NCBI RefSeq assembly: GCF_014650875.1
Contig: NZ_BMVU01000025.1
Coordinates: 1-64,000, forward strand
Source of the DNA: Streptomyces minutiscleroticus
GTDB taxonomy: Bacteria > Actinomycetota > Actinomycetes > Streptomycetales > Streptomycetaceae
Reading direction: 5' to 3'
DNA length: 64,000 nt
Shown here: piece by piece, positions 46,907-55,487 of the stretch
Layout: every line of letters begins with the position of its first letter
Position numbering within the stretch: position 1 is the first letter of the stretch
The notes under the pieces: model-generated
The model's database searches: none
Seen by the model: the letters and a program-made list of their open reading frames with translations, nothing else
Told to the model about the DNA's origin: nothing
Translations under genes and position numbers: made by a program

Positions 46907-47274
46907 GCGGTCCCCGCCGTCCCACCGACCCGTCCGGTCTCGAGCGGTACTACGTCCTCACCGGGGGACGCAGCGGACCGGGCGGTTCGGCGTCGGGTCT
47001 CGACGTGGCGACCCTCATCATCTCGCGTGCCGCGCCCGCCCCGGGCCTGCAGCACGAGCACGAGGAGATCCTGCGGCTCTGCCGCGATCCGCTGTCGGTG
47101 GCCGAACTCGGCGCCCTCCTCGGCCTGCCCTTCAACATTCTCGCCGTGCTCCTGTCCGACCTGCTGGACGCGGGCCGCGTCGAGGCCCGTGACCCCCTAC
47201 CGGCGTCGGCCGCCGGCCGCGGGCCCGACCTCGCGCTCCTTGAGGAGGTACTCAGTGGACTTCAAAGGCTTTGA
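46903..47274 (+). CDS. cvnC: Conservon DUF742 protein CvnC
   Basis: A 123-residue DUF742 protein with a winged-helix-like core: LERYYVLTGGR at the start, then HEEILRLCRDPLSVAELGAL and LPFNILAVLLSDLLDAGRV. It is an accessory of the conservon membrane complex. It overlaps cvnB by four bases and cvnD by 20. Confidence 0.93.
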   Translation: MSGPRRPTDPSGLERYYVLTGGRSGPGGSASGLDVATLIISRAAPAPGLQHEHEEILRLCRDPLSVAELGALLGLPFNILAVLLSDLLDAGRVEARDPLPASAAGRGPDLALLEEVLSGLQRL

Positions 47275-47860
47275 CCACCCCGACCGGCAGCCGGACGGCG
47301 GGACCCGCTCGGTGAAGGTGATGATCGCCGGCGGGTTCGGCACCGGCAAGACCACCATGGTCCGCTCCGTCAGCGACATCAGGCCGCTCACCACCGAGGA
47401 GACGCTGACCCAGGCCAGCGCCGGCGTCGACCACCTGATCGGGGTGACGGACAAGCAGGAGACCACCGTCAGCCTCGACTTCGGCAAGATCGGCATCAAC
47501 GACCGGCTGGTGCTCTACCTGTTCGGCACGCCGGGACAGGAGCGGTTCTGGTTCCTGTGGAACGGGCTGTTCAAGGGCGCGCTCGGGGCCGTGGTCCTGG
47601 TGGACACCCGGCGCCTGGCCTCCAGCTTCCGGGCCGTCGAGGAGATGGAGCGGCAGAACGTCCCGTTCGTCATCGCCCTCAACGTCTTCCCCGACTCCGA
47701 GGAGCACCCCGTCGAGGAGATCCGGGACGCCCTGGACATCCCCGCGCACACGCCCGTCGTGGCCTTCGACGCCCGCGACCGCGCCTCCAGCCGCGACGTG
47801 CTGATCGCGCTGATCCAGCACCTCAAGGACCGCACGGCCCCCTCCCTGGAGCTGCGATGA
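47255..47860 (+). CDS. cvnD: Conservon GTPase CvnD
   Basis: A 201-residue small GTP-binding protein, a bacterial analogue of eukaryotic G proteins. The P-loop GGFGTGKT is at residues 26-33 and the switch II motif GTPGQERF at 91-98; the usual NKxD is replaced by ALNVFP, as is normal for CvnD. GTG 47255 lies inside cvnC with GGAGG seven bases upstream. Its stop overlaps the P450 gene by ATGA, so the P450 belongs to the conservon. Confidence 0.93.
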   Translation: MDFKGFDHPDRQPDGGTRSVKVMIAGGFGTGKTTMVRSVSDIRPLTTEETLTQASAGVDHLIGVTDKQETTVSLDFGKIGINDRLVLYLFGTPGQERFWFLWNGLFKGALGAVVLVDTRRLASSFRAVEEMERQNVPFVIALNVFPDSEEHPVEEIRDALDIPAHTPVVAFDARDRASSRDVLIALIQHLKDRTAPSLELR

Positions 47861-49119
47861 CCGGCCGGCCCCCGACCGGAGGCGGCGGCCCGGACGCGCC
47901 CGCCGGCTGCCCCGTCGCGCACGGCGGGGCGGACGGGCCCACGCGCCTGTACGGCCTCGCGGCGGCGAGCGACCCGCTCGGCATCTACGCCCGGCTGCGC
48001 AAGGAGCACGGGCCCGTGGCCCCGGTCCTGCTGGAGGGCGACGTACCGGCCTGGCTGGTGCTCGGCTACCGCGAGAACCGCCGCGTGCTCGACAACCCCC
48101 TGCAGTTCAGCCGGGACTCGCGCATCTGGCGCGACTGGAAGGAGGGCCGCGTCGAGGAGACCTCCCCGCTCATCCAGATGCTCGGCTGGCGCCCCGACTG
48201 CGTCTCCCAGGACGGCGAGCCGCACCGCAGGCTGCGCGCCGCGGTCACCGACAACCTGCACGTGGCCTCGGGCCGCGGCATCCGCCGCCACGTCACGCAC
48301 TTCGCGAACAAGCAGATCGACGCGTTCGCGGACGCGGGCGGCGCCGATCTGGTGGCCCAGTACGCCGAGTACCTGCCGATGCTCGTGCTGACCCGGCTCT
48401 TCGGGCTGCCCGAGGGGGAGGGGCGGCGGCTGGCCGAGTCCTGCGCGCAGGTCATCAAGGGCGGCGCGGAGGCCCTGGAGCACAACGAGCGGATCATGGA
48501 GATCCTCGGGGAGCTGGCCGAGCGCAAGCGGGAGGAGCCCGGCCCCGACTTCGCCACGGGGCTCCTGGAGCACCACGCCGCGCTCGACGGGGACGAACTC
48601 GTCCAGCACCTGCGCCTGGTGCTGATCACCGCGCACACCACCACCAGCAACCTCCTGGCCCGGGTCCTGGAGAAGGTCCTCACCGACACCTCCCGGCTAT
48701 CCGGCCTGGTCAGCGGGCAGCTGAACATCTCCTCGGTGGTCGAGGAGGTCATGTGGAACACCCCGCCGCTGGCCGTGCTGCCGGGCCGGTTCGCCACCGC
48801 CGACCTCGAGCTGGGCGGGCACCGCGTCCGCGAGGGCGACCTGCTGGTGCTGGGGCTGGCGGCGGGCAACCTCGACCCGGAGATACGCCCGGACGTGGGC
48901 GTCTCGGTGCACGGCAACCAGTCGCACCTGGCGTTCAGCGGCGGCCCGCACGAGTGCCCGGGCCAGAACATCGGCCAGGCCATCATCGAGACGGCCGTCG
49001 ACGTGCTGCTGCACCGACTGCCGGGGCTGCGCCTGGCCGTGGAGCCCGAGGAGCTGACCTCGACGGCGTCCACCTGGGAGAGCCGGCTCGACCGGCTCCC
49101 GGTCGAGTTCGCCGCCTGA
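47857..49119 (+). CDS. Conservon cytochrome P450 lacking ExxR (CYP157-like)
   Basis: A 420-residue haem monooxygenase-fold protein. The haem-binding loop FSGGPHECPGQ holds Cys367. The I-helix reads ITAHTTTSN (257-265). The K-helix reads EEVMW with Trp300 where the otherwise near-universal Arg of ExxR belongs; the same loss is published for CYP157 P450s of Streptomyces. It overlaps cvnD by four bases, as P450s do in several conservons (for example the rar operon). Substrate and redox partners are unknown. It converges on a terpene cyclase gene. Confidence 0.92.
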   Translation: MTGRPPTGGGGPDAPAGCPVAHGGADGPTRLYGLAAASDPLGIYARLRKEHGPVAPVLLEGDVPAWLVLGYRENRRVLDNPLQFSRDSRIWRDWKEGRVEETSPLIQMLGWRPDCVSQDGEPHRRLRAAVTDNLHVASGRGIRRHVTHFANKQIDAFADAGGADLVAQYAEYLPMLVLTRLFGLPEGEGRRLAESCAQVIKGGAEALEHNERIMEILGELAERKREEPGPDFATGLLEHHAALDGDELVQHLRLVLITAHTTTSNLLARVLEKVLTDTSRLSGLVSGQLNISSVVEEVMWNTPPLAVLPGRFATADLELGGHRVREGDLLVLGLAAGNLDPEIRPDVGVSVHGNQSHLAFSGGPHECPGQNIGQAIIETAVDVLLHRLPGLRLAVEPEELTSTASTWESRLDRLPVEFAA

Positions 49120-49219
49120 GCCGCCTCAGCCGCTCAAGCCGCCTGAGCTGCCTGGCGGCTCATGGGGCGCGGAGGAGGCACAGGACGTCTGGGACGCGCA
49201 GGACGTGTGGGATGTGTGG

Positions 49220-49253
49220 GGCCGCGCCGGGCACGGCCGCGCCCGGCGCGGCC
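49220..49253. terminator. Conservon terminator
   Basis: A perfect 13-bp stem (49220-49232 with 49241-49253), 8-nt loop, in the gap between the convergent P450 and terpene cyclase genes. Confidence 0.75.
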
Positions 49254-49265
49254 GTGAGGCGTGCC

Positions 49266-49292
49266 GGCCGGTCACCGCGCGGGTGACCGGCC
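49266..49292. terminator. Terpene cyclase terminator
   Basis: A perfect 11-bp stem (49266-49276 with 49282-49292), 5-nt loop, 11 bases past the terpene cyclase stop on the minus strand. Confidence 0.75.
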
Positions 49293-49302
49293 GACAGCGT
49301 TG

Positions 49303-50340
49303 TCAGCGTCCGACGGCGAGCAGGTCGTCGAGCGAGCCCCGGCCCGCCAGCTCGGCCTCGGCGGCCGGGCTCTCCTTGTCCGCGGCGTACCGGCCCGTGG
49401 TCAGCGCCCACTCGTAGTTGCCGTTGATCCAGTGCTGGATCGCCTCGACGCCCTTGCGCACGTCCGCGCGCTGGTCGTCCGTCAGCCGCAGCTCGTCGCA
49501 CATCTCCGGCACCTGCGCCTCCAGGCGGAGGTACTCGTCGAGGCACGCCCGGGTCATGCGGTACGCCTCGGCCGCCGCCTCCTCCCAGCCGTAGCCGCGC
49601 TCCCGGTGGAGCACGGCTATCAGGTTGTGCCCGTCGCCCCGCCGCTTCTCGCGCTCGAAGGAGTGGATGTCGTTCATGAAGCCGATGGTGTCGGCGGCGA
49701 GGTCGCGCATCCGGACCATCAGCGGGTGCGCCTGCACCTGGGCCGGCACCTCGAAGCCGCGGCTGCGCTCGCCGGCGTCGATGCTGTGGTGGATGCCGAC
49801 CGTGCGGCGGCGGAACGCGGCGTACTCGTCCAGGCCCAGCGTGCCCGCCAGGCCCCGGGCCGCCAGGTCGACCTCCTCCGTGTGCGCCTGCAGGAACCGC
49901 CCCCAGGACGCGGCGAACCGGGTCTGCCAAGTCAGGGACATGCCATGCGAGAGGCGCTCCCAGACCTGGGCCCAGGCCACCGTGATCGGGCAGACGACGC
50001 GGGGCGTGCTCCCCGCCGGGCGCAGCGGGGTGACGATGAGTTCCCGGGCGACCTCGGCCACCCGGTCGGCGCGGTCGGGGCGCCCCGCGTCGAACTGGTC
50101 GTCGAAGAGGAAGGCCAGCGAGAACCAGTTCATCAGCACGACCATGTCCTCGGCCGAGGCGTGCGGATAGGTGCGCGCGGCGGCCTCGGGCAGGTCCCAG
50201 GAGCGGTACTCCTCGAACCCGTCCTGGCTGCGCACCAGGCCCATGTCCCAGACCCAGCGCAGATGGCGCCCGCGGGCGTACTGGAGGTGCTCGCTGACGG
50301 GGGTGTCGAAGGGGAGGTCGAAGGTGACGTCCTGCGGCAT
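49303..50340 (-). CDS. Class I terpene cyclase (sesquiterpene synthase type)
   Basis: A 345-residue enzyme that ionises a prenyl diphosphate, probably farnesyl diphosphate, and cyclises it. The Asp-rich motif DDQFD is at 80-84 and the second metal triad NDIHSFERE at 223-231 (Asn223, Ser227, Glu231), with the RGD and downstream WxxGNYEW segments. ATG 50340 has AAAGGA upstream. It faces the conservon P450 but does not share its operon. The product cannot be predicted. It does not look like geosmin or epi-isozizaene synthase. Confidence 0.9.
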   Translation of the reverse strand: MPQDVTFDLPFDTPVSEHLQYARGRHLRWVWDMGLVRSQDGFEEYRSWDLPEAAARTYPHASAEDMVVLMNWFSLAFLFDDQFDAGRPDRADRVAEVARELIVTPLRPAGSTPRVVCPITVAWAQVWERLSHGMSLTWQTRFAASWGRFLQAHTEEVDLAARGLAGTLGLDEYAAFRRRTVGIHHSIDAGERSRGFEVPAQVQAHPLMVRMRDLAADTIGFMNDIHSFEREKRRGDGHNLIAVLHRERGYGWEEAAAEAYRMTRACLDEYLRLEAQVPEMCDELRLTDDQRADVRKGVEAIQHWINGNYEWALTTGRYAADKESPAAEAELAGRGSLDDLLAVGR

Positions 50341-50732
50341 GCGCGTCCTTTCCAGAGGCGTCGCAGAGTCCCCCGCCGCCCTGCGGGCGGGCAGCCGTGA
50401 CCGCCGCCCGCCATGATCCAACCGTGGCTCGGTACAAGGTAGTTGACGCGGCAAGAGGCGCGGGCGGCGGTAGCCGTAAAAGATCGTTCCCGTGCACGGC
50501 GGAGCGGCCAGGGGGACCCGAGAGGCAGAAGGGGGACGGAGTGCCGCCGGGCCGCGGGGCGGACCGGCCGCGCGGCGTGCGGCGCCGCGGCGCGCGGCTG
50601 TCGGAAAAGGGCGGTGCGGGGCCCCGGCGGGGCGGTGGCGCCGACTGTCCGGCCCGGCGCGGGGTATCCGACGACGCAGGAGCGGCGGCACGACCGCTCG
50701 CGCGCATGTCCCACCTTCCCGACGGAGGAGAT
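50341..50732. other. Divergent promoter region without a gene
   Basis: About 390 bases between the terpene cyclase and VOC genes. A less G+C-rich patch at 50410-50500 (GGTACAAGGTAGTTGAC, TAAAAGATCG) probably holds the promoters. No gene was found. Confidence 0.5.
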
Positions 50733-51125
50733 ATGGCACTGTTCGTCGCAGGCTTGGTCGTACTGGACTGCTCCGAGCCGGAGAAGCTCTCCGAGTTCTA
50801 CAGGGAGCTGCTGGAGGGGGAGGTGACGGACGCGACCGCCAACCGCGTGGAGATCAAGGGCGCCGACGGCATGCGCATGGCCTTCCGGCGAGACGTGAAC
50901 GCCACCCCGCCGAGCTGGCCGCGCCCCGAGAACTCGCTCCAGGCCCACCTGGACTTCTACGTCGACGACCTCGACGCCGCCGAGCGCCGGGTGGTCGACC
51001 TCGGCGGCCGCCCGCTGGACACGAAGGACGCGACCGGACCGTTCGAGGAGCGCAGCTACTCCGACCCGGCCGGGCACTCCTTCACCCTGCGCCGCTCGCG
51101 CGCCGTCGCGCCCAAGCAGGGCTGA
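50733..51125 (+). CDS. VOC/glyoxalase-family protein
   Basis: A 130-residue protein with two beta-alpha-beta-beta-beta modules: VAGLVVLDCSEPEKLSEFY and LQAHLDFYVDDLDAAERRV. Possible metal-site residues are His in QAHLDF and Glu in FEERSYSDPAGHSF. ATG 50733 follows GGAGGAGAT directly. Typical roles are glyoxalase, dioxygenase or drug-binding resistance; none can be assigned. Confidence 0.82.
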   Translation: MALFVAGLVVLDCSEPEKLSEFYRELLEGEVTDATANRVEIKGADGMRMAFRRDVNATPPSWPRPENSLQAHLDFYVDDLDAAERRVVDLGGRPLDTKDATGPFEERSYSDPAGHSFTLRRSRAVAPKQG

Positions 51126-51285
51126 GCGTCCGGGCCGGGCCTGCCGCGGGAGCGGACCGGGCACCCGGTGAGCGGGGCCGGATCCCGTCGGTCGCGGGGG
51201 CCGTTCCGGCGGCCGCACGGCGGGGACCGGCCCGAGGCGGACCCTCGTGGCGGTCCGGCGGCAGGCCCTCGCGGTGGAGGCGGGG

Positions 51286-51756
51286 TCAGTCCCCGCGGTG
51301 CGCGCGCAGCGCCGCCAGGGCGCGGTCGGCGTGCGTGCTCATCCTGATCTCGCTGCGCACCACCTCCAGGACCTTCCGGTCCTGGGAGATCACGAAGGTG
51401 GCCCGCCTGGTGGGTGCCATCGCGAGGCCCCGCTTCACCCCGAAGCGCTCGCGGACCGCACCGTCGGGGTCGGACAGGAGCGGGAAGCCGAGGCCGTGCC
51501 GGCCGGCGAACTCCTGCTGGCGTGACACCCCGTCGCCGCTGACGCCCACCGGCCGCGCCCCGGCGGCCGCGAACTCGGCGGCCAGGTCGCGGAAGTGGCA
51601 GGCCTGGGCGGTGCAGCCGGGAGAGAGGGCGGCGGGATAGAAGAACAGGACCACGGGGCCCTCGTCCAGCAGAGCGGACAGCCGGCGCACCGTGCCGGTC
51701 TCGTCCGGCAGGGCGAAGTCCTCGACCGTGTCGCCGACGTCGATCCGGTTCCTCAC
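51286..51756 (-). CDS. Peroxiredoxin, BCP/PrxQ type
   Basis: A 156-residue thioredoxin-fold peroxidase. The peroxidatic Cys is in SPGCTAQACHF, with a second Cys five residues on, the usual resolving position in PrxQ-type enzymes. The C-terminal half reads LGFPLLSDPDGAVRERFGV. GTG 51756 has AGGAG five bases upstream; an in-frame GTG at 51774 is the alternative. It reduces peroxides in the cytosol. Confidence 0.88.
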   Translation of the reverse strand: MRNRIDVGDTVEDFALPDETGTVRRLSALLDEGPVVLFFYPAALSPGCTAQACHFRDLAAEFAAAGARPVGVSGDGVSRQQEFAGRHGLGFPLLSDPDGAVRERFGVKRGLAMAPTRRATFVISQDRKVLEVVRSEIRMSTHADRALAALRAHRGD

Positions 51757-51842
51757 ACGCGCTCCTCGCTCCACGGCCGCACCCCCCGGCGCCCCAGCGC
51801 CCGCGGCATCCAGGGGGCCGACCTTACTGGAGCGTAAGCGGG

Positions 51843-52139
51843 TCAGTCCCGGCCGCCCTTCTCGCCGTCCGGCCAGACGCCGGTCGACCGCTCGATGGCC
51901 GTCGCGCCGGTGCGGTCCACGGCGCTGCGGACGACGGCGAAGATGGCGCCCTGGACCGCCGCGGCCAGCAGTACCTCGCCCCAGCTGCGGTCCTTGTCGA
52001 GCGCGTCGGGGGCGTCGTCCTCGTGGCGGATGAGCTTCCAGGTCTTCTGGAACGCCAGACCCGCCAGGGAGCCGCTCACCCAGCCGAGCGCGAAGCCGAT
52101 GGGCTTGTAGACGACCGGCATGCTCTTCTTCTTCGCCAT
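51843..52139 (-). CDS. DUF4235 membrane protein
   Basis: A 98-residue protein with two hydrophobic segments, FALGWVSGSLAGLAFQ and EVLLAAAVQGAIFAVV, and the charged middle WKLIRHEDDAPDALDKDRSW typical of DUF4235. AAGGAG lies nine bases before ATG 52139. Function unknown. Confidence 0.83.
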   Translation of the reverse strand: MAKKKSMPVVYKPIGFALGWVSGSLAGLAFQKTWKLIRHEDDAPDALDKDRSWGEVLLAAAVQGAIFAVVRSAVDRTGATAIERSTGVWPDGEKGGRD

Positions 52140-52216
52140 CTCCTCGTTCTCCTTCGTCGTTCCGCCCGCACGGACGGTTTTACCGGACCCTTGCTGTGTG
52201 TCCTGTTCGGCGCCGG

Positions 52217-53284
52217 TCACACCGCCCGGGCCGATCGCGCGGCCCGGTCACGCTCCGCGGCCCGGGCCGGCGGCCGCCCCGCCGGCGCGACCTCCTCGCC
52301 CGCGGGGACGGGGCCCGGCGGCGTCCCGTCCCCGAAGGGGCGCCCGCCGAGCCGCTCCCGGCCGTGCGGGGCCGTCCAGCCGGACAGGTCCGGGCCGAGG
52401 GGTACGACGCGGGTCGGGTTGATCCCCTCGTGCACCTGGTAGTAGTGCCGCTTGATGTGGTCGAAGTCGACCGTGTCGCCGAACCCGGGCGTCTGGTACA
52501 GGTCGCGGGCGTAGGCCCACAGCACCTCGTTCTCGGCCAGCTTCCACAGGTTGCACTTGAAGTGGCCGTGGTAGACGGCGTCGAAGCGCACCAGCGTGGT
52601 GAACAGCCGGATGTCCGCCTCCGTGATCGTGTCGCCGACCAGGTAGCGCTGCCCGGCGAGCCGCTCGGCCAGCGCCTCCAGACGCCGGAACACCCCGGTG
52701 CAGGCCGCCTCGTACTCCTCCTGGGTGGTGGCGAACCCGGCCCGGTACACGCCGTTGTTCACGTCCCCGTAGACCTCGTCCATGACGCGGTCGATCTCCT
52801 CGCGCAGCGGGCGCGGGTACAGGTCGGGCGCCCCCTCCCGGTGCAGGGCCGTCCACTCCGTGGCGAGGTCCAGGGTGAGCTGCTGGTAGTCGTTGGTCAC
52901 CAGGCGGCCGCTGGGCACGTCCACGAGCGCGGGCACGCTCACTCCGCCCGGGAAGCCCGGCTCCCGCGCCTCGTACGCCTCGCCAAGGAACCGGATGCCG
53001 AGGACCGGGTCCCTGCCGCCGGGGTCGAGGGTGAACCGCCAGCTGCGGTCGTCCTGGACCGGGTCCGCGACCGCCAGCGACAGCGCCCGCTCCAGCCCCA
53101 GCAGCCGGCGCGAGACCAGCGCGCGGCTCGCCCAGGGGCAGGCCCGGCTCACCACGAGGCGGTAGCGTCCCGCCTCCACCGGCCAGCCGTCCCGGCCGTC
53201 CGCCGTGACGCGGTCCGTGAAGTGGCTCCTGGACCGCTTGAACGGCTTGCTGCCGTACGCCTTGTTGCTCTCGACGCTGTTCAT
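52217..53284 (-). CDS. Xi-class glutathionyl/mycothiol-type reductase (GST family)
   Basis: A 355-residue protein. The thioredoxin-like N-terminal domain has the active-site motif SRACPWASR of glutathionyl-hydroquinone reductases; the helical C-terminal domain includes LVGDTITEADIRLFTTLVRFD. Actinomycetes use mycothiol, so the physiological thiol is probably not glutathione. The last 60 residues are Pro/Arg-rich and longer than usual. ATG 53284 is used; the family N-terminus begins there. Confidence 0.87.
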   Translation of the reverse strand: MNSVESNKAYGSKPFKRSRSHFTDRVTADGRDGWPVEAGRYRLVVSRACPWASRALVSRRLLGLERALSLAVADPVQDDRSWRFTLDPGGRDPVLGIRFLGEAYEAREPGFPGGVSVPALVDVPSGRLVTNDYQQLTLDLATEWTALHREGAPDLYPRPLREEIDRVMDEVYGDVNNGVYRAGFATTQEEYEAACTGVFRRLEALAERLAGQRYLVGDTITEADIRLFTTLVRFDAVYHGHFKCNLWKLAENEVLWAYARDLYQTPGFGDTVDFDHIKRHYYQVHEGINPTRVVPLGPDLSGWTAPHGRERLGGRPFGDGTPPGPVPAGEEVAPAGRPPARAAERDRAARSARAV

Positions 53285-53393
53285 GTGGTGCCTCGACTTC
53301 CTTTCGAAGCGAATGACCCTTTTTCTGGTGGGAGTTCCCCGATATCGGCGGGTTCCCCCGTGTGAGTGACGGGGTCCGGGGCATCCGGCGGAC

Positions 53394-54614
53394 GTGAAGC
53401 GATCCTCCTCGACCCCGCAGACCGCATCGTCCGCATCGTCCGCGTCACCCGTGCCGGACGCCGGGCCGTCCGGGCCGGCCGAGCGGCCCGGGTCCTCACC
53501 GGCCTCCCGCGAGCCCGCGGAGTCCTCCGGGCCGTGCACGCCGGCCGAGGCGCCCGCCGAGTCCGGCGACGCCTCCTCGCACCACGCCGACCGCAGGACC
53601 CGCGTCACGGTGCTGGTGGCGCTGGCCGCCAACCTGGTGATCGCCGCGGCCAAGGCCGTGGGAGGCCTCTTCTCGGGCTCGCCCGCGCTGCTCTCCGAGG
53701 CCGCGCACTCCGTCGCCGACAGCCTCAACGAGGTCTTCCTGCTCGCGGCCCTGCGCCGCAGCCGCCGCCCCGCCGACGCCCGGCACCCCTTCGGCTACGG
53801 CAAGGAGCGCTTCTTCTGGTCGCTCCTCGCGGCCGTCGGCATCTTCGTGATGGGCGGCTGCTTCTCGTTCTACCAGGGCGTCGAGGCCCTGCGGGGCGGC
53901 GGCGAGGAGTCGCAGAGCGGCTACCTGGCGGGCCTGATCGTCCTCGGGGTCGCCCTGGTGTCCGAGGGCGCCTCCCTGCTGCGGGCGCTGTACCAGGTGC
54001 GCAAGCAGGGCGGTTCGAAGGGCATGCGCGACCCGGCGCTGCGGACGGTGGTCGCCGAGGACGGCACCGCCGTGCTCGGCGTGACCCTCGCGATGGCCGG
54101 CATGGCCCTGCACATGGTCACCGACCAGGTCCTCTGGGAGGCGTCGGCCTCGCTGGCCATCGGGGCGCTCCTGGTGTACGTGGCCTACCGGCTCGGACGC
54201 GACGCCCGCGACCAGCTCATCGGGCAGGCCGCCGACTCCGAGATGTGCGACCGCATCCGGGCGCTGCTCGACGCCCAGCCCGAGATCGACTCGGTGGAGT
54301 CGCTGCTGACGATGGAGATCGGCCTGGACTCGGTGCTCGTGGCCGCCCGGATCGACCTGGTGCCCGGCATGGACAGCGAGGAGGTCGAGGAGGTGTCCGA
54401 ACGCATCAAGCGCTCGGTGTCCCACCTGGTCCCGCAGGCCGAGCAGATCTACCTCGACGTGACGGACTCCCGCATCGCGCGCCGCGACGGCCGCGTCGAC
54501 CCGCCGGCCGTGGCGCACCCGCACGGGAGCGGGGAGGACGCCGGGAACGGCGCGGACACGGGGGACCGGGACGACAGGGACCCCGCCGCGACGGGGGAGC
54601 GCGGCGGGGCCTGA
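53394..54614 (+). CDS. Cation diffusion facilitator family transporter
   Basis: A 406-residue metal/proton antiporter. After a disordered 65-residue Ser/Pro/Ala head come six spans; the first is VLVALAANLVIAAAKAVGGL, with the conserved SEAAHSVADSLNE that supplies the transport-site His and Asp in span two. The C-terminal cytosolic domain (about 270-350) resembles the CDF ferredoxin-like fold, followed by a disordered acidic tail. GTG 53394 is used. The metal (Zn, Mn or Fe) is not decided. Confidence 0.87.
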   Translation: MKRSSSTPQTASSASSASPVPDAGPSGPAERPGSSPASREPAESSGPCTPAEAPAESGDASSHHADRRTRVTVLVALAANLVIAAAKAVGGLFSGSPALLSEAAHSVADSLNEVFLLAALRRSRRPADARHPFGYGKERFFWSLLAAVGIFVMGGCFSFYQGVEALRGGGEESQSGYLAGLIVLGVALVSEGASLLRALYQVRKQGGSKGMRDPALRTVVAEDGTAVLGVTLAMAGMALHMVTDQVLWEASASLAIGALLVYVAYRLGRDARDQLIGQAADSEMCDRIRALLDAQPEIDSVESLLTMEIGLDSVLVAARIDLVPGMDSEEVEEVSERIKRSVSHLVPQAEQIYLDVTDSRIARRDGRVDPPAVAHPHGSGEDAGNGADTGDRDDRDPAATGERGGA

Positions 54615-54649
54615 GGACCGGGTGCCCGTCCGGCACGGGTTCATGCACG

Positions 54650-54686
54650 GGGGCTGCCGGGAATCCTCAGCAATCCCGGCAGCCCC
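54650..54686 (+). terminator. Terminator of the CDF gene
   Basis: A perfect 13-bp stem (54650-54662 with 54674-54686), 11-nt loop, then TTT: a classical intrinsic terminator. Confidence 0.85.
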
Positions 54687-54897
54687 TTTCGGCGCCCCGG
54701 CCGCGGCGGTCCGGTGGGCCGGCGCGGCCGGCGGTGCGGGACCGGGCGGCGGTCCGCCCGCGTGTCGGCCCCGGCCGGGTCCGGGCCCCGTCCCGCCGCA
54801 CGGGCGGCCCGCTCCGCGTCGTACGGGCTCCGGGGACGCGCCCTGCCCCGCGTACCGCCGCCCCGGCGGACACGGACACGACACGGATGCGGACATG

Positions 54898-54934
54898 CCG
54901 AGGGGCCCGTACCGGTCCGGTACGGGCCCCTCGG
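54898..54934 (-). terminator. Terminator of the Ddn-like gene
   Basis: A perfect 17-bp stem (54898-54914 with 54918-54934) with a three-base loop, 26 bases past the stop at 54960. Confidence 0.85.
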
Positions 54935-54959
54935 CGCGGGTGCCGGGCGGCGGTGTCGC

Positions 54960-55406
54960 TCAGTGGCCCTCGGCCGCGCGCTCCAGGACGAAGACCGGGA
55001 TCTCCCGGTCCGTCTTCTTCTGGTAGTCGGCGTAGTCCGGGAAGGCGGCCACCGCACGCTCCCACCAGAGCGCCCTCTCCTCGCCCGTCACCTCACGGGC
55101 CGTCATGTCCTGCCGCACCCGGCCGTCCTGGAGCTCCGCCCGGGGGTCGGCCTTGAGGTTGTGGTACCAGACGGGGTTCTTCGGCGCGCCGCCCAGCGAG
55201 GCGACGGCCGCGTAGCGCCCTTCGTGCTCCACCCGCATGAGGGGCGTCTTGCGGATCTTCCCGCTCCTGGCGCCCCGCGTGACGAGCAGGATGACGGGCC
55301 GCCCGCCCAGCGTCATCCCCTTGCTGCCGCCGGAGCTCTCGATCAGCTCCACCTGCTCGCGCACCCACTGCGTCGGGCTGGGTTCGTACTCGCCCTCAAG
55401 AGGCAT
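54960..55406 (-). CDS. Deazaflavin (F420)-dependent nitroreductase family protein
   Basis: A 148-residue split-barrel protein of the Ddn/DUF385 family that uses reduced coenzyme F420. Typical segments are VILLVTRGARSGKIRKTPLMRV, ASLGGAPKNPVWYHNLKADP and ALWWERAVAAFPDYADYQKKT. Substrate unknown; relatives reduce nitroimidazoles, quinones or unsaturated lactones. Confidence 0.88.
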   Translation of the reverse strand: MPLEGEYEPSPTQWVREQVELIESSGGSKGMTLGGRPVILLVTRGARSGKIRKTPLMRVEHEGRYAAVASLGGAPKNPVWYHNLKADPRAELQDGRVRQDMTAREVTGEERALWWERAVAAFPDYADYQKKTDREIPVFVLERAAEGH

Positions 55407-55450
55407 GGCAACCGTCCCATCGTCGCGTACCGGTACTGTCCGCCCTCCCG

Positions 55451-55482
55451 CGGCGGCCGCGCCCCGAAGGGCGCGGCCGCCG
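55451..55482 (-). terminator. Terminator of the FUSC gene
   Basis: A perfect 14-bp stem (55451-55464 with 55469-55482) with a four-base loop, five bases past the FUSC stop codon. Confidence 0.8.
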
Positions 55483-55487
55483 AAAGG

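Larger units (their letters stand above)
54615..54959. other. Gap with two facing terminators
   Basis: About 345 bases between the convergent CDF and Ddn-like genes. Apart from the two hairpins listed separately nothing is seen; the middle is simple G+C-rich sequence. Confidence 0.6.
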
